A stretch of 12,767 nt of DNA from Lachnospiraceae bacterium UBA3401 (GTDB lineage: Bacteria; Bacillota; Clostridia; Lachnospirales; Lachnospiraceae). Every line of letters begins with the position of its first letter. Positions within the stretch are counted from its first letter, which is position 1. The position numbers and the translations under genes were made by a program. The notes under the pieces are model-generated. The model ran no database searches. It saw only the letters and a list, made by a program, of their open reading frames with translations, and had not been told where the DNA came from. The stretch lies in assembly GCA_002358575.1 (NCBI GenBank), contig DEPD01000190.1:15523-28289 (forward strand), given 5' to 3'. This document shows positions 6,710 to 12,767 of this stretch, in pieces.

Positions 6710-9700
6710 TCATAATTCTGCAATATTTATTAATGTCAACGGATTGTTATTCTTATTTTCCAAACTTGTGGCGAGCGCCTTTGCCGTATCTAGTGCTGTA
6801 ATGCAATTCACACCCGTCTCAATGGAAGTCCGTCGAATCAGGAATCCATCTCTCGACTTGTCACGTCCCTGCGTCGGCGTATCAATTACAAGGTCAATCT
6901 TATGTCCTAAAATCAAGTCCATAACAGTCGGTGACTCCTGCTGAATTTTATTGACTTTTTTTGCTTTGACGCCCGCGTCATTCAGCGCCTTTGCTGTGCT
7001 GCGTGTCGCATAGATAGTATACCCTAATTTTTCAAAACGCCTTCCAATCTCAATTGCCTCTCCCTTGTCTGCATCCTTCACTGTAATAATCATTCGCTTA
7101 TGTCTCGGCAAGTCTATCCCAGCCCCCAGAAATGCTTTATACAGTGCTTCGTTAAAAGTTTTCGCAATTCCCAAGCACTCTCCGGTTGATTTCATTTCTG
7201 GTCCAAGGCTAATTTCTGCCCCTCGGATTTTTTCAAAAGAAAATACTGGCATTTTAATCGCGACATAAGCTGCTTCCTTTTGTAGCCCTGGCTCATAGCC
7301 AAGCTCTCGAATCGTCTTTCCAATAATCACTTCTGTCGCAAGGTCCACTATTGGAATCCCTGTCACCTTACTAATATAGGGAACTGTTCTTGAAGAGCGG
7401 GGATTGACCTCAATCACAAACACTTCTTCCCCGACTGCAATAAACTGAATATTAATCAGTCCCTTGACGTGCAATGCTTTTGCAAGCCGCCTTGTGTACT
7501 CTGCAATGGTCTCTTTGACCTTTGTTGATATTGTATGTGCCGGATAGACAGAAATCGAGTCGCCAGAATGAACGCCTGTTCGTTCAATATGTTCCATAAT
7601 CCCTGGAATTAAAATATCTGTGCCATCACACACCGCATCCACTTCAAGTTCTTTGCCCTGTAGATACTTATCGACAAGAATTGGGTGATCCTGCGCAATG
7701 CGATTGATTATTTCCATAAACTCCTCAATCTCCTCGTCAGAAATCGCAATCTGCATTCCTTGTCCGCCAAGCACATACGAAGGTCTGACAAGCACTGGAT
7801 ATCCCAAACGATTTGCAACCGCTTTTGCCTCCTCTGCCGTGTAGACTGTACCACCTGCCGCACGCGGAATCTGTGTCTTTTCAAGAATCTTGTCAAAAAG
7901 TTCTCTGTCCTCCGCCGCATCGACATCTTCTGCTTTGGTTCCCAGAATTGGCACACCCATTTTCATCAAACTCTCTGTAAGCTTAATTGCTGTCTGACCG
8001 CCAAATTGCACTACTGCGCCATCAGGCTTCTCAATATTGACAATATTTTCTACATCCTCCGGCGTGAGTGGCTCAAAATAGAGCTTATCGGCAATGTCAA
8101 AATCTGTGCTGACCGTCTCAGGATTGTTGTTGACAATAATTGTCTCATACCCTGCCTTGGAGAATGCCCATGTCGCATGAACCGAACAATAGTCAAACTC
8201 AATTCCCTGTCCAATGCGAATTGGTCCTGAGCCAAGCACAAGCACTTTTTTGGGCGGGTTTGTCTCCACTGCCTCATTTTCACCGTCATAGCACGAATAA
8301 TAATACGGCGTGCTCGCCTCAAACTCTGCCGCACAAGTGTCTACCATCTTAAAGGAAGCGGTCACATGATTTCCGTAGCGCATCTGTTTCACTGCGGACT
8401 CCTCAATACCGACCAGCCGCGCAATCACACTGTCAGGAAATTCTAACCGCTTTGCTTTTTTTAACAGTTCTAATGTAAGGGGCTGTGTTTCTAGCGCGTG
8501 CTCCATCTCCACCAACACTGCAATCTTATCAATAAACCATCGATCAATCCGCGTGATCTCATAGATTGTATCGTAGTCTATCCCTTTTCTGAGGGCTTCC
8601 GCAATAACATAGATGCGCTGGTCATCCACCTTCTGCATACGCCGCAGCAATGCCTCTCTGTCAAGCTCCGAGAAATCATAGCTTCTAAGACAATCCACAT
8701 GCTGTTCAAGGGAACGAATTGCCTTCATTAACGCCCCCTCAAAGTTTGTACAGATGCTCATAACCTCACCTGTCGCCTTCATCTGCGTCGTAAGTGTTCG
8801 CTTTGCTGTGATAAACTTGTCAAAGGGAAGCCGTGGCATCTTTACAACACAGTAATCCAGCGTCGGTTCAAAGCTTGCATAGGTTTTGCCAGTAATGGCA
8901 TTTTTAATCTCATCCAGCGTGTAGCCTAGCGCAATCTTTGCCGCAACCTTTGCAATCGGATAACCTGTCGCCTTGGAAGCCAGCGCAGAAGAACGGCTCA
9001 CACGAGGATTAACCTCAATCACACAGTACTCAAAACTTGTCGGATGAAGTGCAAACTGCACATTACATCCTCCTGTAATATTTAATTCTGAAATAATATT
9101 GAGCGCGGAGGTGCGAAGCATCTGATATTCTTTGTCACTCAAAGTCTGCGAAGGTGCCACGACAATACTATCACCAGTGTGAACACCAACCGGATCAATA
9201 TTTTCCATATTACATACAGTAATGCAGTTTCCGGCGCTGTCGCGCATCACCTCGTACTCAATTTCCTTCCAGCCCGCAATACAACGCTCCACGAGAACTT
9301 GCCCCACACGGGAAAGCCGCAGACCATTTTCAAGGATTTCTTCCAATTCAAGTTGATTGTGTGCAATGCCACCGCCGCTGCCACCAAGCGTATACGCTGG
9401 GCGAAGCACTACTGGATAACCAATTGTGTTGGTGAACGCTACGCCATCTTCGACATTCTCAACAACAAGGGACGCCGCGCAAGGCTCCCCAATCTTTTCC
9501 ATAGTATCCTTAAACGCCTGTCTATCCTCCGCTTTTCTGATGGTGGCGGCTGTCGTGCCAAGCAATTTTACGTGATGAGAAGCCAGAAATCCACTCTCCT
9601 CAAGCTCCATGCCAAGGTTTAACCCTGCCTGTCCGCCAAGCGTTGGCAAAATCGAATCTGGTTTTTCTTTTTCAATAATTTGCTCCAAAACCTTTGTTGT

Positions 9701-9907
9701 CAGAGGTTCAATATAGACCTTGTCCGCAATATCCCTGTCGGTCATAATCGTCGCTGGGTTAGAATTTACAAGTACTACTTCAATTCCTTCTTCTTTGAGC
9801 GAGCGACACGCCTGTGTACCTGCATAGTCAAATTCCGCAGCCTGTCCAATCACAATTGGTCCTGAACCAATCACCATTACCTTTTTTACATTTGGATTCT
9901 TAGGCAT
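6710..9907 (-). CDS. carB: Carbamoyl-phosphate synthase, large subunit
   Basis: CarB makes carbamoyl phosphate from bicarbonate, ammonia (channelled from CarA) and two ATP, for pyrimidine and arginine synthesis. The 1065 residues match the family's usual length of about 1060-1080. Two homologous ATP-grasp halves are clear. The first starts with GSGPIVIGQAAEFDYAG at 14 (carboxyphosphate synthesis) and the second with GSGPIRIGQGIEFDYCS near 558 (carbamate phosphorylation). Each half has its glycine-rich loop (TLGGSGGGIA, VLGGQGMQIA) and its ExNPRxSR metal/nucleotide motif. An MGS-like allosteric domain follows from about 935, where nucleotides regulate the enzyme in characterised homologues. 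The start overlaps the carA stop by one base (TAATG), and GGAGGTGA at 9915-9922 sits 7 nt upstream, indicating translational coupling. The MGS domain is complete, ending NIAEL. Confidence 0.98.
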   Translation of the reverse strand: MPKNPNVKKVMVIGSGPIVIGQAAEFDYAGTQACRSLKEEGIEVVLVNSNPATIMTDRDIADKVYIEPLTTKVLEQIIEKEKPDSILPTLGGQAGLNLGMELEESGFLASHHVKLLGTTAATIRKAEDRQAFKDTMEKIGEPCAASLVVENVEDGVAFTNTIGYPVVLRPAYTLGGSGGGIAHNQLELEEILENGLRLSRVGQVLVERCIAGWKEIEYEVMRDSAGNCITVCNMENIDPVGVHTGDSIVVAPSQTLSDKEYQMLRTSALNIISELNITGGCNVQFALHPTSFEYCVIEVNPRVSRSSALASKATGYPIAKVAAKIALGYTLDEIKNAITGKTYASFEPTLDYCVVKMPRLPFDKFITAKRTLTTQMKATGEVMSICTNFEGALMKAIRSLEQHVDCLRSYDFSELDREALLRRMQKVDDQRIYVIAEALRKGIDYDTIYEITRIDRWFIDKIAVLVEMEHALETQPLTLELLKKAKRLEFPDSVIARLVGIEESAVKQMRYGNHVTASFKMVDTCAAEFEASTPYYYSCYDGENEAVETNPPKKVLVLGSGPIRIGQGIEFDYCSVHATWAFSKAGYETIIVNNNPETVSTDFDIADKLYFEPLTPEDVENIVNIEKPDGAVVQFGGQTAIKLTESLMKMGVPILGTKAEDVDAAEDRELFDKILEKTQIPRAAGGTVYTAEEAKAVANRLGYPVLVRPSYVLGGQGMQIAISDEEIEEFMEIINRIAQDHPILVDKYLQGKELEVDAVCDGTDILIPGIMEHIERTGVHSGDSISVYPAHTISTKVKETIAEYTRRLAKALHVKGLINIQFIAVGEEVFVIEVNPRSSRTVPYISKVTGIPIVDLATEVIIGKTIRELGYEPGLQKEAAYVAIKMPVFSFEKIRGAEISLGPEMKSTGECLGIAKTFNEALYKAFLGAGIDLPRHKRMIITVKDADKGEAIEIGRRFEKLGYTIYATRSTAKALNDAGVKAKKVNKIQQESPTVMDLILGHKIDLVIDTPTQGRDKSRDGFLIRRTSIETGVNCITALDTAKALATSLENKNNNPLTLINIAEL

Positions 9908-11094
9908 TATCTTGTCACCTCCATCATATCAATAAACCGATCAAACAGATAGCCAGAGTCTTGCGGACCGCAGCATGCCTCTGGATGGAACTGAACAGTA
10001 AAAATATTTTTTCCTGTATAAGATAACCCCTCATTTGTACCATCATTGACGTTGATAAAAGCGGGCGTTGCTATCTTGGGGTCCAGTTTGTCCATATCCA
10101 CCACATAACCATGATTCTGTGAGGAAATATATACTCTGCCAGTAGCGAGATCCTTTACTGGGTGATTGCCACCTCTATGCCCATACTTCATTTTATACGT
10201 ATCTGCCCCTGTAGCAAGCGCCATCAACTGATGTCCCAGACAGATAGCAAAAATTGGAATGTTTGTATGATACAACTTTTTGATTTCCGCTATAATAGAA
10301 GTGCATTCCTTTGGATCGCCAGGACCATTAGAAAGCATAATGCCATTGGGATTTGCTGCAATAATTTCTGCGGCTGGTGTCGTTGCCGGATAAACAGTGA
10401 CATCACATCCTCTTGTTTTCAAAGAATAGGCAATATTGTCTTTCATGCCCAAATCAAGAAGTGCAACTTTTTTGCCTGCGCCATTTAACTTTCTGACAAG
10501 AGATGGTTTCTTCTCTCTTTTTCCAGCTTTGTAATCTTCTGGCACAAACTTCGCGCTTCCAGAGAGCGCACCATTTTCTGACAAATCTTGAGTCCCCCGC
10601 AGTTCATATTTTTCTTTACAGGTAACTTTTTCAACGACTTTACCCGTTGTGTAGGCTTTTAATCTTGATACAATTTCATCTTGTTTGTATTGCTCATTGG
10701 TCGTTATCATACCGTTCATAGTACCCTTTTCACGCAAGATCTTTGTGAGTGCTCTTGTGTCAATCCCTGCAATGCCTGGCACATTATTTTCTTCTAAAAA
10801 TTGTTGAATGGAAAAGTCTGCTCTGAAATTGCTGAAATTTCTAGATAATTCTCTGACAATGAATCCGTCAGGCCAAGGTTTCTTTGACTCCATATCATCC
10901 ATACAGATGCCATAGTTTCCTATCAATGGATAGGTCATACATACTGCCTGTCCCGCATAAGATGGATCAGTGAGCACTTCAAGATACCCAGCCATCGAAG
11001 TATTAAAAACAATTTCACTGACTACTTCTCTGTCAGCACCGATATGAATCCCTTCAAATACAGTACCGTCTTCCAAAATTAAAAATGCCTTCAT
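9907..11094 (-). CDS. carA: Carbamoyl-phosphate synthase, small (glutaminase) subunit
   Basis: CarA hydrolyses glutamine and passes ammonia to CarB. The N-terminal small-chain domain spans about 1-135, with LEDGTVFEG and the conserved GYLEVLTDPSYAGQ and GIAGIDTRALTK. The class I glutamine amidotransferase domain spans about 208-392, with nucleophile Cys285 in AICLGHQ and the partners His370 and Glu372 in VQFHPEA. At 395 residues it is longer than many Gram-positive homologues. The excess looks like a lysine-rich, low-complexity linker at about 160-207 between the domains. The ATG follows AGGTGA by 4 nt. It is the first gene of the carA-carB unit and lies just downstream of a strong promoter; the leader of about 28 nt is too short for a PyrR-type attenuator. 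Confidence 0.97.
   Translation of the reverse strand: MKAFLILEDGTVFEGIHIGADREVVSEIVFNTSMAGYLEVLTDPSYAGQAVCMTYPLIGNYGICMDDMESKKPWPDGFIVRELSRNFSNFRADFSIQQFLEENNVPGIAGIDTRALTKILREKGTMNGMITTNEQYKQDEIVSRLKAYTTGKVVEKVTCKEKYELRGTQDLSENGALSGSAKFVPEDYKAGKREKKPSLVRKLNGAGKKVALLDLGMKDNIAYSLKTRGCDVTVYPATTPAAEIIAANPNGIMLSNGPGDPKECTSIIAEIKKLYHTNIPIFAICLGHQLMALATGADTYKMKYGHRGGNHPVKDLATGRVYISSQNHGYVVDMDKLDPKIATPAFINVNDGTNEGLSYTGKNIFTVQFHPEACCGPQDSGYLFDRFIDMMEVTR
9915..9922 (-). promoter_or_regulatory. carB ribosome binding site within carA
   Basis: A full-length GGAGGTGA on the minus strand lies 7 nt before the carB ATG and is embedded in the last codons of carA. Together with the one-base TAATG overlap it suggests coupled translation giving matched amounts of the two subunits. 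Confidence 0.8.
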
Positions 11095-11129
11095 CTTATC
11101 ACCTGTACTTTCTTTTAAATAATCGGTTT

Positions 11130-11158
11130 ATTATATCACAAGAAATTATGGCATTCAA
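11130..11158 (-). promoter_or_regulatory. Sigma-A promoter of carAB
   Basis: On the minus strand a -35 TTGAAT (11158-11153) and a perfect -10 TATAAT (11135-11130) are separated by 17 bp, with the extended -10 TG at the right distance (TGATATAAT). Transcription should start near 11123, leaving about 28 nt before the carA ATG. A small inverted repeat at 11179-11200 lies just upstream of the -35. Confidence 0.75.
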
Positions 11159-11178
11159 GAATTTCTGAAAATTAATAC

Positions 11179-11200
11179 TTACAACAAGGCTGAATTGTAA
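11179..11200. repeat. Small inverted repeat upstream of the carA promoter
   Basis: TTACAA and TTGTAA flank a 10-nt centre, CAAGGCTGAA, about 20 bp upstream of the carA -35. The AAGGCTGAA...TGTAAC part resembles the plus-strand reading of the dispersed repeat copy at 7-57 (AAGGCTGAACTGTTAC). It could be a decayed third copy, an operator, or chance. Confidence 0.3.
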
Positions 11201-11238
11201 CTTTCCTTTCTGTATCCGTGTGTAATCAATCAGGAAAG

Positions 11239-11265
11239 AAAAGGACTGTATTCCACAGTCCTTTT
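11239..11265. terminator. Intrinsic terminator after the Ig-repeat gene
   Basis: AAAAGGACTGT pairs perfectly with ACAGTCCTTTT around the 5-nt loop ATTCC, an 11-bp stem with A- and T-tracts on either side. On the minus strand it starts 17 nt after the stop of the Ig-like repeat frame and isolates it from carAB. It has a T-run in both orientations, the longer on the plus strand. Confidence 0.87.
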
Positions 11266-11282
11266 TGATATAAAATCTACTT

Positions 11283-11870
11283 TTATCGAACTCTTACTTG
11301 ATATTTTACAACCATAACTTTCTCATTATCTGCCTGTCCGTTGAGTGTCACTCTAAACTGTAAAGAATACGTCTTACCTTTTACTGCTTCCCCTGTGCTT
11401 TGCAGAGTTAATCTACCTTCCGAAAAACGATAGGAAAATGCATTGGTATTGTTTATCAATTCTACATTTGTTATGATTGGATTCGGTGCTCCATTCAATG
11501 ACGCTTTCATATGCACTTTAACACTATTGTATGCACCACTGAAAAATACTGCACTCTTTGGCGCTGCCATAATCTTGACCTTACTCTGTTTTAGTTTGAG
11601 TTTCATCATTGGCGATGTAATCTGTATGATTTTTCCCTGTGCATTTCTAAGTGTTATCTTTAATGCGACACTGTAATTGTATTTTGTTATCAATGCCTCA
11701 TCTTCTTTTGCATAGATATACACTTTGTCCTTGTCATATACTGTACGGAACAAATGTGCAGCGCGTCCTGTCAGACTGATATCAACTATCGCTCCGTTAA
11801 CGGATTTGAGTGAGGGTGTTGCTGTCACAAAACTTCCGTCTCGATTCATCAAATCAATACTGCCTTTCAT
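11283..11870 (-). CDS. Ig-like repeat protein, C-terminal part (downstream of in-frame TAG)
   Basis: This 195-residue frame is beta-rich, with alternating hydrophobic residues as in extracellular Ig-like or bacterial adhesin domains. I recognise no specific family. Two modules of about 100 residues are visible. The first begins just before the ATG (KAVKVSMKGSIDL) and the second near residue 95 (QSKVKIMAAPKSAVFF). It ends YQVRVR with no sortase motif or membrane anchor, right before a strong terminator, so this is the natural C-terminus of the gene. It is in the same frame as the next open stretch upstream, separated only by TAG at 11889-11891 and six codons. AAAGG lies 6 nt before the ATG, so reinitiation is conceivable, but a product starting here would lack a signal peptide. 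It is best read as the tail of a broken or misread larger gene. Confidence 0.6.
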   Translation of the reverse strand: MKGSIDLMNRDGSFVTATPSLKSVNGAIVDISLTGRAAHLFRTVYDKDKVYIYAKEDEALITKYNYSVALKITLRNAQGKIIQITSPMMKLKLKQSKVKIMAAPKSAVFFSGAYNSVKVHMKASLNGAPNPIITNVELINNTNAFSYRFSEGRLTLQSTGEAVKGKTYSLQFRVTLNGQADNEKVMVVKYQVRVR

Positions 11871-11888
11871 AGAAACCTTTACTGCCTT

Positions 11889-12740
11889 CTACGCTGTGAC
11901 ATCAACAATTTTCACTGTTAACGGCGCAGTCACAGTACAATCCTCATTTGCTTTCACATGGACAATAAAACGATAAGAACCGTTTGTTGTATCTGTGCTA
12001 TTTAGCTTTGCAATTACCTTGTTTTCAATTGTCTCAAAAGAAATAACATTGCTGTCGAGCAGCACTTGTGCCTTTGCATTGCTCGCAGTAACACTGATTT
12101 CCTGTGGGGCAAAGCTAAATGCATCCTTCCACATAACAGTAGTCGCTGCTGCATCCTGTGCATATCCCTCCTGCGCAGTTTGAGTTAATCCTGACAGAGC
12201 AGTTGTCATTACGGCTGTCATACTGTTTATAATACTTTCCTTGCCATTGTAAATGTCTTTATTTTTGTTTAACCGCAAAGTATTACTTTCCAATTTTACA
12301 TATGGTTTACCCATATTTACTTTTACTGTACATGACAGCACAACATCTTTCGTCCAATTTTCACTCTTTAATATAATTTTCTCTTTAAAGGTCGCCGCTT
12401 TTGACAAATCTTTCGCTGTAAGAATAATTTCATTTCCTTCTTTGACAAGACTGCATCGCTCTGTGTTTTCCAACGCTGCACTGACAGATTCCAAATCAAG
12501 TGTTGCTTTATTATCCAATACTGTAATACGTGAATCGACAATTCCAGCATTCGGATAAAGTGTCATTGTCTTGCCACTTAACGATAATTTTAATGCTTTA
12601 TTCTCAATGCCAACAGTATAGCGCATTGAAAATGTTTTATACCCTGCAAGTGTAATCTGCAATTCGCCCTTTTTATTACAGTTCGTTGTAATTTCTTCTT
12701 TTGCTACAATATAATAATTCCCATCTAGTACACTGTTTTT
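11889..12740 (-). CDS. Ig-like repeat protein, upstream part (no start codon seen, ends at TAG)
   Basis: The frame is open from the TAA at 12741-12743 to the TAG at 11889-11891, 283 sense codons. No ATG lies near its beginning. The first usable start is a TTG at 12662, which has no clear ribosome binding site and falls inside a beta-strand-like segment, so the natural start is probably beyond the window. Content is two Ig-like modules, beginning at KALKLSLSG (about 12599) and KPYVKLESN (about 12308). The second carries an extra stretch of about 40 residues rich in Ala, Thr and Met. One Cys-containing strand occurs in each half (TERCSL, LSCTVKV). Function is unknown; a cell-surface or adhesin role is inferred from architecture only. 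Confidence 0.55.
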   Translation of the reverse strand, partial: KNSVLDGNYYIVAKEEITTNCNKKGELQITLAGYKTFSMRYTVGIENKALKLSLSGKTMTLYPNAGIVDSRITVLDNKATLDLESVSAALENTERCSLVKEGNEIILTAKDLSKAATFKEKIILKSENWTKDVVLSCTVKVNMGKPYVKLESNTLRLNKNKDIYNGKESIINSMTAVMTTALSGLTQTAQEGYAQDAAATTVMWKDAFSFAPQEISVTASNAKAQVLLDSNVISFETIENKVIAKLNSTDTTNGSYRFIVHVKANEDCTVTAPLTVKIVDVTA

Positions 12741-12767
12741 TTAATCCTCATATACCAAGCACTCGCT

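Larger units (their letters stand above)
11283..12767 (-). pseudogene. Disrupted tandem Ig-like repeat surface protein (whole locus, 5' end beyond window)
   Basis: Reading 12740-11283 in one frame and ignoring one TAG gives about 485 residues of continuous Ig-like modules. Module starts recur at KALKLSLSGKTMTLYP, KPYVKLESNTLRLNK, KAVKVSMKGSIDLMN and SKVKIMAAPKSAVFF, spaced about 97, 140 and 100 residues. The TAG falls exactly at the join between modules two and three. At the right edge a TAA (12741-12743) also interrupts the frame. Adding one A to the A7 run there would join an upstream frame reading ASAWYMRIKK to the downstream KNSVLDGNYYIVAKEE. Two separate lesions suggest a decaying gene. 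Sequencing error, especially in the homopolymer, is the main alternative. Confidence 0.55.

Noticed and set aside
7685..8230. 181-codon open frame on the plus strand inside carB
   Set aside because: It lies wholly antisense to a conserved part of carB, its translation looks like no family, and it has no convincing ribosome binding site.
11889..11891. TAG as a pyrrolysine or other recoded codon
   Set aside because: No pyl genes or recoding structure are visible, the protein is not a methyltransferase, and TAG ends two normal genes in the window.

Overview
The window looks like chromosomal DNA of a Gram-positive anaerobe of the Clostridia, most likely Lachnospiraceae. The reasons are moderately AT-rich DNA, strong GGAGG-type ribosome binding sites, an [FeFe]-hydrogenase-like sensor, an exported beta-mannanase and QueH. 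The family-level placement is inference from protein style; no rRNA is present.

Layout, left to right. (1) 52-2007, minus strand: a soluble fusion of two [4Fe-4S] ferredoxin motifs, an [FeFe]-hydrogenase H-cluster domain, a further four-cysteine Fe-S motif, a coiled coil and a methyl-accepting chemotaxis signalling domain. It is probably a redox or H2 sensor feeding the chemotaxis machinery. (2) 2008-2589: a very AT-rich divergent intergenic region. (3) 2590-4038, plus strand: a secreted GH5 endo-beta-1,4-mannanase with an N-terminal CBM35-like module. (4) 4041-4157: four hairpins in a row between convergent genes, the last a bidirectional terminator. (5) 4161-11094, minus strand: carA-carB-queH-argS. 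carA and carB overlap by one base and are driven by a good sigma-A promoter at 11130-11158. They make carbamoyl phosphate for pyrimidines and arginine. queH makes queuosine for tRNA and argS charges tRNA-Arg. (6) 11239-11265: a terminator. (7) 11283 to the right edge, minus strand: a tandem Ig-like-repeat protein, probably a surface protein, broken by an in-frame TAG and, at the edge, by an apparent one-base frameshift in a run of seven A's.

The most notable non-coding signal is a dispersed structured repeat of about 50 bp present twice in opposite orientations (7-57 and 6610-6660). The copies match at 43 of 50 positions and all seven differences are transitions. Both fold into the same hairpin, with one compensatory pair change. 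One copy supplies the stop codon of the hydrogenase-MCP gene; the other fills the carB-queH gap. I did not recognise it as a named family. No tRNA, rRNA, CRISPR, IS element or phage gene was seen.
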